Shown: piece after piece, positions 37,382 to 48,875 of the stretch
Layout: the number at the start of each line of letters is the position of its first letter
Position numbering within the stretch: position 1 is the first letter of the stretch
NCBI RefSeq assembly: GCF_958979055.1
Contig: NC_084899.1
Location: forward strand, 1,996,501-2,060,500
Direction: 5' to 3'
DNA length: 64,000 bases
Source of the DNA: Alnus glutinosa
Taxonomy: Eukaryota; Streptophyta; Magnoliopsida; Fagales; Betulaceae
The notes under the pieces: model-generated
Told to the model about the DNA's origin: nothing
Seen by the model: the letters and a program-made list of their open reading frames with translations, nothing else
The model's database searches: none
Made by a program: the position numbers and the translations under genes

Positions 37382-37639
37382 ATAAAAAAAGGTTGCCTTT
37401 AATGAGACATGGCCAAGTAAAGGATAAAGAAGCAACACAACAGGGTACTTTTGTGGTCGCTTAACTCTTTCAAAAGCTTGCATTTTCAGCCGTGTGATGA
37501 AAAATGAATGCAGTGCAGCAGAAGAGGAGGGACATGGGCATTTCAGAGTCTTTATCTTTAACAGTAGAGAAATTATATAAATACATTTCTTGTACATTTC
37601 GTTTTCAAATTAATTATTGGATTTATTAAGACCTACGTA

Positions 37640-37737
37640 TATTGGATTTTACCCCCTTTTTATTTTTGGGTTTTGCACCCCCCAAATTTTTTTTTTTCAA
37701 TTTGGCCCCCCATATTCACAAGCTGGGTCCGCCACTA
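37640..37737. mobile_element. hAT (Tip100-like) end fragment
   Basis: Ends with AAGCTGGGTCCGCCACTA, the inverse of a TAGTGGCGGACCCAGC-type Tip100-like end. It is preceded by C-rich text (CACCCCCCAAATT, TTTGGCCCCCCAT) typical of these elements. The left part is not found. Confidence 0.4.
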
Positions 37738-38875
37738 ATGTTTTGTACGTTGTTCCATTATATTGAATATACAATAACAAACCTAGCTATGTGAGAACCT
37801 AATAATAGTTCAGAGATATCATCATAAAACATCAAACTCTGAATATTAAATATAGGTTATAATATATACATCTCATCACGTATTGAATGGAAAACAAAAT
37901 TTTGGTCTGTCGAGATTTCCATGGAGTGTCCACTTTTAGGCTTGGACCTCGAAACGTACTCTTCCCATGCAGTACTAGAAGCAGGCTCTAGGTATTGAAC
38001 ATACGTCTTAGAATAAGTGTCACAGCCGCGGCATGCATGGTTAATTGCCTTGGTACGTAGCAGCATGGGTATATATGCCTTCTTAGCATAGGCATAGAGA
38101 AAAGTATGTTGTGGGCTCGTGTTGCGCTAGCTGTACGTTAGTTTGTTGGAGTGGTCCGAGTGGACATGGTCTAGACTCCAGCCCCTTGTGGGTTGCTCGA
38201 GCGGTTGAAGGCACAGCTTTGTTGGTGTGTGACTCATGTACGGTTAGTGTGCGTGGCTTCTTTGGTGTGGCCTGTGTGTTGGCTGGGAGTGCGGCCCAGC
38301 CCCTTCGCGGCCTAGCTTGTTGAGTTGGCCCTTGCGCTGCTGGTTGCCTGCAGACAGTGACTTGTGAGGAAGCACTAGTGTTGCATTTTGTTGTTTCCCT
38401 TGTAAAGCCTTGGTGGTTAATTGAGTACGTGTGTGATTTTGACCAAGGGCTCCATTGTGGTCCAGTGTAAAAGCTGGGAGGTGTTGCTGCGGTAAAATAC
38501 ATGTATGTCGGAGGTAGATAAGTTGTACAATTTCATGTATATATGGTCTACAAATGTGGGCTCAGCTCGAGCTGCGTACGTAGGCAAGGGGTCCGAAATA
38601 TCTTCCCTTTGCCATGGTATTCGTGGATGGATATTGATGGAATTGCGCCAAAGAAAAGATGATGGGGACAAGAAGAATCGATCCCAAGTCGAAAGACGAC
38701 GCAAGGAAAAGGAGGAGGGTGAAGAGAAAAAGCCAAAGCTGAGTTGCTTTATCGATCTGCAACCGATACTATCGGGCAATGGGAGTGCCCAAAGAATCAG
38801 AAGCTGAATGCCCTTTGCAAGGGTCTACCCAACAACATAATATTATTTTTTTCAAAAGATTATACTATTTTCGCA
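37738..38875. other. Unassigned sequence, possibly old retroelement
   Basis: More GC-rich than the surroundings, with open frames on both strands: minus 38083-38502 and 38417-38779, plus 38505-38807 with an Arg/Lys/Glu-rich stretch. None matches a family I know. Retroelement fossils lie directly to the right, so it may be part of a nested old element, but this is a guess. Confidence 0.3.
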
Positions 38876-39010
38876 TAAACACGTTTAACTGTTGATTGAG
38901 TTTTGATGGGTTCATGACATAATGGCTTTAAAGTGAATTGTGTCAAGAAGTATGAATACACTTATAAGCACATTCTCATTTTCATATTCAGGAGATATGA
39001 AACGTTACAA
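38876..39010 (-). mobile_element. Cassandra-type LTR fragment (fossil)
   Basis: ACACGTTTAACTGTTGATTG and GATGGGTTCATGACATAATG, followed by CTTATAAGCACATTCTCATT and ending near GAAACGTTACAA, follow the right half of the LTR at 7215-7444 in the same order. The 5S-like part is cut off on the left, so only a piece remains. Confidence 0.55.
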
Positions 39011-39014
39011 CCTT

Positions 39015-39340
39015 GTCACTTAAGGAAATTATCAAGAGGAGTCAGATGGGAACCTTATGCCAGAGTGAACTCACTCCAACTTCGAACCGAAACGCCTTTA
39101 GATTGAGCTTATGTATGTTCTTGTGGAAGCCAACTCCATAAGGTTTTCGGTTATGTTGGATACTAGTGCCACCCACAACTTTGTGGCAGTACGCATGGTG
39201 AAAACTTAAGGACCGAAGTTGAAAAGGGGCTGATGTACCCAAACGAGATGGTTGGCAATAACGACTTGGGTGCGGAGGCAGCCGCGGAAGAGGCAAGCTG
39301 AGGCCATGAAGTTGAAGCTTTGGTGCCGCATATGAACTGC
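39015..39340 (+). mobile_element. Ty3/gypsy-type retrotransposon fragment (fossil)
   Basis: Around 39150-39190 the plus strand encodes MLDTSATHNFVA, the active-site signature of plant Ty3/gypsy aspartic proteases, preceded by VLVEANSIRFSV, as expected upstream of it. Only this short part of a polyprotein is recognisable and the remnant is broken and old. No LTR pair can be assigned to it. Confidence 0.55.
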
Positions 39341-40084
39341 CACACCAGTTTAGTAATTGATATGATAAGTGTCATGTAGAAAAGACTTATGATAAAAGTT
39401 ATAATTTGTGTTTTTGTTTTTATTTTCAATTCTCAAAACAAATATATTAACAAACAACTCAATAAAACACCCAAAAAAATAAAAATAAAAATTTACCTTA
39501 ATGTAATTACATGAATACTTTTTCATAAAAAAAAAAAAAAAAAAAAAAGGTCCCAAACACTTGCTAACAAACGTAGGCTGGGAGTGGCCCACCCAAACAG
39601 GCTAAACAGCCACCTCCAGGGGTGGCCGCCCCTTCCTTTTTCTTTTTCTTTTTTAAAAGAAAATTATTGTGTACTTTTATATATTTATATTTTTTTATTA
39701 AAAAGTAATACTTGTCATGTTTTATTAGGTCTGACGTGGTAATCAAACGAACTCCATTAAATTGTAGATAAGAATTAATTCCACCAAATAAATTGTCACT
39801 TTCACCTACCACATTGATCTCTAAATTTTTTTTATACCAAATTAAGCAATTTCTATATTTGGTGAATCACGGTAGACTAAACTTGCATTTTTTTTTTTAA
39901 AAAAAAAAAACTGCTAGAAAAGAGGTGAAGTCACTCCAAAGTCTCCGCAATCATTCAACCAGGCGGACGGAGGACCTCTACGGTAACGAGTAATTTCCAA
40001 TGGCCATTCGGTCCCCTCGACAAAAATTTCTCGGCGGCTACAAAACGGCGTGAATAACTGTCATTTTCTCGACGGCCAACCAAA
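39341..40084. other. Spacer with GC-rich repeat core, and ET 5' flank
   Basis: 39575-39640 holds GGGAGTGGCCCACC and CCAGGGGTGGCCGCCCC between A-rich and T-rich tracts, like the cores at 46179-46250 and 50619-51053. The last 150 bp should be the leader and promoter of the ET gene. Confidence 0.4.
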
Positions 40085-43000
40085 ATGGCAGCAAGCGATT
40101 TGTCCGTTGCTGCCCCCAGGTTGAAGAGGGAAGACTGTAAGCGCACCAAGCACGACTCCGTCTTCTCCAAATGGCAGGTTCAGTCTTCAAAACACACACT
40201 CTCTGTGTTTTTCAGATTAGTTTTAAATTTGAGTTCGACTTGCCCAGAATACCGATTGTTGTGAATCTTTAGACATGTTAATCTAGGAAATTGGGAGTGA
40301 AATTTAGGTGTGTCTGTTTGTTTCTGTAACTCTAAACCATATTTCAAGTACTAGCTTTCTTAAATTTCTTAGCCTACATGTTGAAAATTGCATTTTGGAA
40401 CCCTGATTGTCTTGGAATTGTTTTTTTTTTTTTTTTTTTTTTTTCCGCCCCTTCTCTTAAAGATATCAACAAACATGGTGAGCATATGCTAGTTTTCATT
40501 GTGTGTGTGAGTCTCTTCAGTGTAGTGTTTTCATTTTGGGCTCATTGTGCGTGTTTCAACTTGTTTAGATTCTTGTTGGTCCTTCCGATTGGGAAGACTA
40601 TTCACTGGGAAAGGAAGGAGCTGCAAAGTATAGAGTTCAAAACCTGCCCAATCGTTCTGGTCCAGGAGTATATGAGCTTGGGATTGCTGTATCTCGGGCC
40701 AGGTCGGGGCGTGAAATCAGCAAGCTTGACCCGGACAGCATGGTCACGGTTTACCTTGGTCAGGCTGACAATGTTAGGACGCGACTCCAGCAGTATGGCC
40801 GGACAGGTGCTCACTTGGGTAATAGCTACTTCAATGGTTGCCCAAATGATTCTAAGAGTGTGTGTCTCCAGAAACGGCCTGGATTGTTTGAGGAGATATT
40901 GTCAAGAGGCTACCCCATTGTGTTTAGATGGGCTCCTGTAAGTACATCTTTGCTTGGTTCGTTCAAGGGCACTGCATTTTGTAGAAAGAAGAGGGCAATC
41001 TTGTGAACAGAATGACTTTACAAAGCTAGATGAAATTTGGTCCTATAATGTACCTTTAGTGATCATAAGCTTCAATCCTTGAAGAATTCTGATATTGAAA
41101 TAGTCCGTTCATTTGTGATCAGCTGCTAGAGATGTTGATAGAAACCTGCCAGTTAAAGTTTATAGGAGTATAGGAGAATTAACAAAACGTCAGATTTATC
41201 AACCTCAAGCTTTGATTTGGCGGGATCAGCAGGGTTTTGATTAGTATTTGTCAAATTTTGATTTGATTTGATTTGATTAGTAACGGTTTTGATGTCTTTT
41301 ATCTATGTTTTACTAATGATAATGCATGGTCCAGATTAGTTTGTGTCAAGGATTAAGAAACATCAGATTTATCAACCTCAAGCTTTGATTTGGCGGGATC
41401 AGTAGGGTTTTGATTTGATTTGATTAGTAACGGTTTTGATGTCTTTTATCTATGTTTTACTAATGATAATGCACGGTCCAGATTAGTTTGTGTCAAGGAT
41501 CAAGACATATTGTTATTTGTTACTAGGGTTATTTGAGAAGTTATATACTTGTAGTGATACTTTTATTACTATGCATAATGCATGTATAATCAGAATTTTG
41601 GTGGCTGACTTAGAATTTGTCTCATATCCTAGAAGGTGTGATGTTCTTCCTTTTCTTTTTTCCTTATCTCTTTCAAACCCTAAGCCTAATATATATCATA
41701 TAAAATCTCACCAATTCCCATATCTCTTTCAAACCCTAAGCCTAATTTTATGAACCCTAGAATCTTTTGTTGACATTCTACATCAGATGTCATTGGATAT
41801 GGAGTGTTTGTTGCTGTCGCCAACTCTTAAGGAATGAGAGGCCACGAGAGGACCTTAGTGGAATTAAATGATTCATTCTTTAAGACTTTCATTCTTTGGG
41901 ATGCTGGCTTAGATTGTAGTTTTTCGATTTTTCATGCTTTTTTAGATATTTTCTCTGCTACTTGTTAGGCTTCTCTCTTATATACTTCAAGTGTACTTAG
42001 ACTGCGCCTTTGTGTTTTTTAATAAATTTGCGATTACTTATAAAAATAATAATAATAATAAGGAATGAGTGGTCATTGGATTTTATCGTTACTTTTTTCT
42101 AAGTTGTTACTGATAGTACTGACTGAGACTAGTGGCACTCATGGGAGTGATAATCACAAAGAGATCCTACTTCCTACCATCCCCTGGAAAGAGGCCAAGC
42201 CTCATAAGTTGGTTAAGGAGTAATTTTGCTATTTCTGGATTGAGATGCCTTGTTATTAGGCTGCCCGAATGAGACAAAAATTCGGGTAGCCTAAGAGTGG
42301 GGTTGCAAGGCCCACTTGTCCAAGTCAGGTGGGTCTGACATCCTAGGCTGCTCAGTGCAGGTAGGCCTTGCAGCCCCCTCTCTTAGGCTGCCCGAATTTC
42401 TGTGTTATTCTGGCAGCCTAATAATAGGGGATCTTTATCCGCTATTTCTCTATGTTCTCTTCACCTTGATACAATATATAATGGAACCAGCTTAGCGAGA
42501 TTACATAGAGTTACTTGTGGGGAACTTTAAATGTGGCTTTCAGGAAGAAAAAAAAATTCGCAACTTCTATTTTCTTTCTTAAGTTGATGTTGAACATTTC
42601 CATAATTATAAGAAGGGTGTTATCAATAATTTTGTTATTTTCTTGTTAGTCATACATCTATTTATTGCCATACATCTATTTATTTTTATTTTCATCACAT
42701 ACGGCACAGTGTAGTAGGCAGTCGTCACGGCTCTCATTAGAACACTAAGGCTGACAGTACTCATGTAACCTGTACTCTTATGAAGTTCTTGATACCTTCT
42801 TTAAAGATGGTTCAGGGGATATAGACCTACATATAAGCATGAAAATATCCATGCATAATCACATTCTACACACACGTAGCCATACATATGCCACTTACAT
42901 CTGGGTGAATTATGCTAAATGAGTTGTTATGTGTCTGCCTGTTTGTATGTATGTACGAAGTATGTACCTACCAATGTATGTATGTTTGTATGGAAGCAGG

Positions 43001-44276
43001 TCTGATGCAAAATTTTCTTGTAAATGGTTATTTCGACATTATCCTCTTTTCTTTCTTGCTTGTTAAACAGGTGGAGAACAAGAGGGATGCTGAGAAAACA
43101 GAAGCTAAGCTGCTCAACAGATTTGATTACGCATGGAACTCAAGCAGTAATGGTGCACGGCGACCATATGATATCCTTTCGAAACTTGACAAAGTTGCTT
43201 CAAACACTATCCAATTTTCTAATATTGTCAGGAAACTTCTGCCTTTTGATCAGAAGCAAGTGGGCATTAGAATCAAAGCAAGCACTTGCGCTGATGAAGA
43301 GAGCTACAACTTCCTATCACGAGTTTTCAAATATAGCAGATCGCAGCCCAGGTTTGTATTGGATAGAAGTGGCGTCATTGAGGAGAACACTAGTTTTTGT
43401 GGGGTGGTCTTAAGTGATGGTTCCGTTTGTAGAAGGCCACCGGTTGAGAGAAGAAAGAGGTGTGCTGAACACAAAGGGATGAGAATTACTGGGTTCATCC
43501 CAACCTTGGATACAGAAGGTAAATCAGAGAGCACAATTGGCTCAGATTCCACTAATCTTGATGACAGAGAAGGTTACAGTCAGAATGACACAGCAAAGTG
43601 TCCAATGGTTGCATTTAAGCGTCCTGTTAGTGTGGGCTTTACTCCTACATGTGGTGTCCTCTTGAGTAATGGCTCTGCTTGTAGAAGGCAACCGGCTCAG
43701 GGGAGGAAAAGGTGTGACGAGCACAAAGGTATGAGAATAAGTGGATCCATTCCTGAGTCAGCTATGGAAGGAAACCAGAATTCATCTGCAATGTGCAAAC
43801 CTGGAATAGTGCAACCTCGGGCTTCCTCAGAGTCAGAGAGAGTTGTTGTCAGCAAAGGCTGCAACACTATATGTGGGGTGAATTTAGGTCATGGGCTTTA
43901 CTGTACAAGACAACCAGCTAGAGGTAGAGTCAGGTGTGAAGAGCACAAAGGGCTGAGAGTTGACGGGTTGGTCCCCATGTTAGCAGCAGAAGACAAATCC
44001 CATGTATCTGATATAGGTTTGGGACTCAGTTCTTATAATGCCTCTACTTGTGGAGCAACCCTAAACGATGGTTCTCTGTGCAGAAGGCAGCCAGTCGAAG
44101 GAAATAAAAGGTGTTGGCAGCATAAAGGCATGAGGGCCGGTAGTTCCTTCTCTGGGCTTTACTCTGGAATAACTCTTCACGCATGTGGTGTTACCTTGCA
44201 GAACGGATCTGTCTGTATGAGGACTCCTGCTCATGGAAGGAAGAGGTGTGAGCAGCACAAGGGGAGAAGAGTCTAA
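40085..44276 (+). CDS. ET2: EFFECTOR OF TRANSCRIPTION-type protein, GIY-YIG domain with five Cys repeats
   Basis: ET proteins (Vicia faba ET, Arabidopsis ET1-3) are plant nuclear regulators with a GIY-YIG nuclease-like fold; ET2 is tied to gibberellin response and differentiation. Three exons: 40085-40177, 40569-40937 and 43071-44276, giving 555 residues. The start is the ATG at 40085 (MAASDLSVAAPRLKREDC). The GIY-YIG core has GVYELGI at 64-70 and VYLGQADNVRTRLQQYG from 92. The C-terminal half carries five copies of C-X9-C-X10-C-X2-H, beginning at C264, C348, C422, C481 and C526, each followed by KG and an Arg; they probably bind zinc. Spacing between copies shrinks toward the end. Intron 2 (40938-43070) is long and holds repeats. 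The ET family assignment is firm; which paralog it is remains open. Confidence 0.92.
41191..41507. repeat. Tandem duplication in ET intron 2
   Basis: Unit 1 (41191-41363) and unit 2 (41364-41507) both begin CAGATTTATCAACCTCAAGC and run to TTTGTGTCAAGGAT. Unit 2 lacks a short TTTGATTTG-rich part. Near-identity suggests a fairly recent event. Confidence 0.9.
42253..42424. mobile_element. Foldback MITE in ET intron 2
   Basis: Left end TTATTAGGCTGCCCGAAT and right end, in reverse, TTATTAGGCTGCCAGAAT are inverted copies. The match continues inward through ATTCGGGTAGCCTAAGAG and TTGCAAGGCC, so nearly the whole 172 bp folds back on itself. The target-site duplication is not clear. Confidence 0.65.
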
Positions 44277-45415
44277 TAATCCCCAGAAATTACAAAATTA
44301 GAGATGGACTTCCAGACGAGGTCTTCTTTAATAGGCCCATTTAACTATATTTTGTAGCTCTCTTTGTATCCTTAACCACAGGCCCTTCAAATAATGTTGT
44401 AGCTCGGGCACTCACAGTGACTTATGTATTTTAGAGTTGTATGTAAAATAGCGCTATTTAAAAGCCTAAACAATGTGTACATCCAAATTCTCTAAACTAG
44501 ATGCATTTTGCTTTTGAGCCAAGTGCTTCTCCGGAGAAGCTTGGTGAAACAATGCATTAAGTATTTTGTGCTTTTTTCTCTCTTTCACTCTTTCTTTCTT
44601 TATTATTTATACCTCCATCTTTCTCTTTATTGTTTGGATTAAAAAAAATATTTAAATAGTATAAAAAAATAATAGATAATTGGATCGGGCATGCATTTAG
44701 AATGTTATTAGCTAAAAAATAAAAAATCATTGTGGCATGGTTGTATATATATTTTTTTTTTGGGTTGGGCGGTGCGCAAATTGTGCGTCATTATTGTTAT
44801 TTTAAAAATAAACAAAAGAAAGTGTACATCATTATTGTTTTTTTTTTTTTTTTTTTTTTTTTTTATACATGTCCTCGTTAGATAAAAGTTTTCTATAAAC
44901 TAATATAATAAATTGTCATATGTCCTCAATTACGTGAGACAATTGTTTTTGGGTTAAATATTATTTAGCCTCCTAAACTAACAATTATTTTTTATGAAGC
45001 GCAACGAACGGACAAGTATTATGATTTAGCCATTCAAACTATCAATTTATTAATATTTAGACTCATCTGTTAGTCTTGATCGTTATTTTGGATGAAAAAT
45101 TAAATTTGACCAAAATGTTTCGAAAATATCCTTATTTTGTTTAATGAGAGGGGATGCGGGATGCATGTGTAGCACCCCTCGTTATCTAATAATTCCAATA
45201 TTTATCACTCTTAGTTGCCTTCTCTATTACAGAATTTTTTTTAATTATTTTGTTTTGTCGTTATGTGACAAAATCAACGTCACCCGCATGCTCTAATCCT
45301 AAAGGTATACCTTTCCACTGGCATGCTTTTGGTTATATTTTATGTGGGGTTAGAGTCAAAAGTTGAAAACATATGGGCATGTGTTTATATAATTACGAAA
45401 TACCCTTAATTTATA
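44277..45415. other. ET 3' flank and spacer
   Basis: 3' UTR side of the ET gene, then spacer with a T run at 44838-44864. From about 44955 (GGGTTAAATATTATTTAGCC) to 45090 the text is the likely single arm of a long-TIR repeat whose opposite-orientation relative ends at 48657. Confidence 0.45.
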
Positions 45416-45810
45416 GGGTTAAATACATATTTATCCCCTTTTGCTTTACGATCTTTATTTTTTGCCCCTTCAGTTTCACTTTTTATCAAATTTGGTACTA
45501 GTGGTATATGAAAAGACGAAAATGGTACCTCCGTCTGATTTCCCGTCCAAAACTAACGTCCACCCACATCATTGGGTACCTAAAAATTTGAAACCCAGAA
45601 CCCAATTCTTTACACATCGTTTCCAACAACATCCAGACAACAACATGACAGAAAATGCAATGGGTGAACATTAGTTTTGGACGGAAAATCAGACGGAGGT
45701 ACAATTTCCGTCTTTTCATATACCACAGGTACCAAATTTGATAAAAAGTGAAACTGAGGGGGCAAAAAATAAATGTCGTAAAGTACAGGGGACAAATATG
45801 TATTTAACCC
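45416..45810. mobile_element. Mutator-like long-TIR element, 395 bp, exact 9-bp TSD
   Basis: Begins GGGTTAAATACATATTTATC and ends with the inverse (GACAAATATGTATTTAACCC). Both arms continue through AAAGTGAAACTG-type and GACGGAGGTAC-type text. The flanks taatttata (45407-45415 and 45811-45819) are identical, the 9-bp duplication expected of Mutator-like transposition. No transposase; the middle 100 bp is unique. Confidence 0.85.
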
Positions 45811-45851
45811 TAATTTATAATATATGTGACATAGGGGCACACTTTAATTTA

Positions 45852-46535
45852 GGGATAAATGCACCGTTGGTCCATGTGGTATGCCATAATTATTTTTCAC
45901 TCCTTATGGTTTAAAAAGTGCATGGAAGGTCCCTGTGATATGCAATAATTACAAATCGATCCCTACAGTTAAATTCCGTTAAAAATTTTAACAGATTCCG
46001 TCAAATGCCACGTCAGCGCCATGTGTCGCTATCTTATTAGCAACACGTGACGCTGACATGTCCATCTTAATAAAATAATATAAATTTATTAAAAAATAAA
46101 TAAAAATACTTATTTTTTTAAAAAAAAAAAATTCAAAAAAAAACAAAAACAAAAACAAAAAAAAGAAAAAGAAAAAAGGTGGCAAGGGGGTGGCCGCGCG
46201 CCACCCCCGGCGGCCTCTAGGGGTGGCGCGCAGCCATCCCTTGCCTGCCAGTTTTTTTTTTTTTTCTTCTTTTTTTTTAAAAAAATAAATAAATTTATTT
46301 ATTTATTAATAAATTTATAATTTTTATGAAGATGGACACGTGTCGCCATTTTATTGGCGATACGTGGCGCTGACGTGTAGGGCTAACAGATTCCGTCAAA
46401 ATGGTGGACGAAAAATTGACCCAGGGAGTAAAACGTAATTATTGCATATCACAGGGACCTCCCATGCACTTTTTAAACCATAGGGAGTGAAAAATAATTA
46501 TGGCATACGACAGGGACTAACGGTGCAATTACTCC
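45852..46535. mobile_element. Mutator-like long-TIR element, 684 bp, exact 9-bp TSD, GC-rich core
   Basis: Left end GGGATAAATGCACCGTTGGT; right end in reverse GGAGTAATTGCACCGTTAGT. Arms of about 240 bp match through GCCATAATTATTTTTCACTC, AAAAAGTGCATGG and CCACGTCAGCGCCA. The flanks tttaattta (45843-45851, 46536-46544) are identical. Between A-rich and T-rich tracts sits a GC-rich core (46179-46250) with GGGGTGGCCGCGCGCCACCC. No coding capacity. Confidence 0.87.
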
Positions 46536-46594
46536 TTTAATTTATTAGGAATTTCTTACAACCTTGTCCCTTCCTGATGGATTCAGTCAGAAAG

Positions 46595-47198
46595 GGATTA
46601 GCATCCCTCAAATTTCCTTTGACAATTTGAGTTCTCAAATTCTTAAATATTAGTCATTCTTCGGACTTAACTGCTTATATTGTACCAGCTGTCAATTTAA
46701 AATAAATATTAAAATAATTCAAAATAAACTCACAAATATATAGACGAAAATACCCTTTGGCACAAAAAAATTCCAAAACAGCTGTATCCTAGGCCAACCG
46801 GCCGGAATCTGGTCGTCCTTGACTAGAACAGTCGGATCCCGACCGTTCCCCGGCTTGATCTGGCCGCTCCTTGGCCAGAACGGCCGGATCCCGGCCAGCT
46901 GTTCAAATCTGGCAGGGGAACGGCTTAATCCCAGCTAGCCGGCTGGCTAGTTGGGGGTCTGGTCGTTCTGGATGGGGAACACCAGATTCCAGCCAACTGG
47001 CTGGGGATCCGACTGTTTTTGAATTTTTTATGCTAAAGGGCATTTTTGTCTTTATATTTGTGAGTTTATTTTGAATTATTTTAGCATTTATTTCATATTA
47101 CAGCAAGTACAATATGAGCTGTTAGATCTAAAGAAAGGCTAGGATTTAAGAATTTGAGAGCTCCAATTGTAAAAAAAAAATTGAGACAATCATAATCC
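46595..47198. mobile_element. Mutator-like long-TIR element, 604 bp, 9-bp TSD (8/9), GC-rich core
   Basis: Arms of about 200 bp are inverted copies: TCTCAAATTCTTAAATATTA, CTTATATTGTACC and AATTCAAAATAAACTCACAA on the left are mirrored on the right. The flanks gtcagaaag (46586-46594) and gtaagaaag (47199-47207) differ at one base. The core 46790-47015 is GC-rich with repeated CCGGCCGGA, TCCCGGCCAG and CAGCTAGCCGG words. No transposase seen. Confidence 0.75.
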
Positions 47199-48875
47199 GT
47201 AAGAAAGAGGGGTCCCTTCATGTTTCTTCTTCAGTGCCCTTTCTATCAATTCCACACAATTCTTAGTTCACCTCCTAGTAAAAAACAGAAAACGATAATG
47301 ATGATCATGTACCTCAGTTTCTCTCCTTAAATTCCTCTTTAACTGTCATCTTTCTTCACATTTTCCTTCTTCCTTCACTGAACGAATATCTACTCTCAAA
47401 AAAGGAAAATATATATATATATAGGAGGGAATTAAATTTGAACTTGAGCTATTTTCATACTCTTAATAAACTCGTTTTGAAGCTTTTTTACTCAATTGAA
47501 GCAAGGTATTGGGGAGAAAAAAAATTTAATTAGTTAATTAGCAATGATAGTGACCTCATGAGTTGTTATCAAATTAATTAGTTAATACGCCAATATTTAC
47601 AAGGGTATTTCGTAATTATATTTTCAAGTTTTTGTGGTTATTAGCATTATAGTTTCTTTCTTTCGATAACAATTACATTTGTCAAAACAGTTGAACGTGT
47701 AAGGAAATAAGAGCTTATCGGAGTCGAGCGGCAGGGAATAACTATGATATTAAGTCAATATTATTCAAAGAGAATAATCTTTAAAAAAAATAAAGGTAGC
47801 GTGAAAGAGTAATAGACGAAAGTCTCATTTTACTTGGTATCTGCCACCTTCTGTAGTCAATTTGTCGTAATTGTCAGTCACGTGTCACGCCCTCATTGGA
47901 GACTCCTCTATTGCAATGTTCCCTAGATCCCACTACTCCTATATGTGATCGCCTCGTGCTGGGATCATAGAGACAATTACTTATGTGCCAAAGGAAACTA
48001 TTCAATGGGATAACATGAATTACATGATGTTGTTCTTGGTCAATTGATTAATGGACTGGGTATTGAGTACACAGCCCAATAATTGCCCCCTAATTCTCTT
48101 GTTTAACGTATGAAATTGTACAACGGAAATTATTTGTTATGGGCCTTTGGATTTTTTGACCGTTGGAAATTCTCGTGTGAAGTCTTGTCATTCAAGCAAT
48201 TTCATTTATGTCGCTTCACTCTTGTCATCTCTTCTTCTTCTTGCTATGGTATAAAAAATATTTCATAAGTAAAAATAACAATTTAATTACAACATACTGT
48301 AGTCAAATTCCGTAAAAACACTTTACGAATTTTATTAGTGTACCACGTCAGCACCGATATAATTATGACACGTGTCACTCTCAATAAAAAAAAATATATT
48401 AAAAAATATAAATATATAAAACCTAAAAATTAAAAACTTAAAAAATTATTATTATTATTAAAAAAAGCAAAAAAGAAAATAAAAAAGGTAAGGGGTGGAC
48501 CCCGGTGAACATAACGGTCAAAACTAATGGATGGTGCTAGTTAAAATAAATTGTCAATTTGAAAGGTCAAAACATGATATTTGTCTGTTTGTGGTGTTTT
48601 AGAAAAAATTATTGGGAATTGAGGGGCTAAATAACAATTTAACCCATTTTCTTTTTAAAATATAGGGAGATAAGCTTGTCCACGTGGCGGACAGAAGCTG
48701 CCAAGCGTACCGTGAATCTCTACACCCTCTAGCCTCGTAAATTACCCCAAAACCAGGGATAATTAGCCAACATCAGAAGATATAACTGCTATCACGAATA
48801 CACACGCCCATCAATCTTGCCCTAATCGTACGCCGTCCGAATCAGAAAAACCTGCTTTCGTGCCACTCCGATAAC
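47199..48875. other. Spacer and SAT promoter side
   Basis: AT-rich spacer. 48330-48657 (CCACGTCAGCACC, GACACGTGTCACTC, AAGGGGTGGACCCC, then CAATTTAACCC) looks like a worn relative of the long-TIR elements. The 200 bp before the serine acetyltransferase start should contain its promoter; no single site stands out. Confidence 0.4.

Noticed and set aside
37857-38807. Several open frames up to 139 codons
   Set aside because: No similarity I can name, frames on both strands overlap, and the area borders retroelement fossils.
42912-43070. Upstream part of the long frame leading into ET exon 3
   Set aside because: It precedes a good acceptor (AAACAG at 43065-43070) and lacks ET-like sequence, so it is intron.
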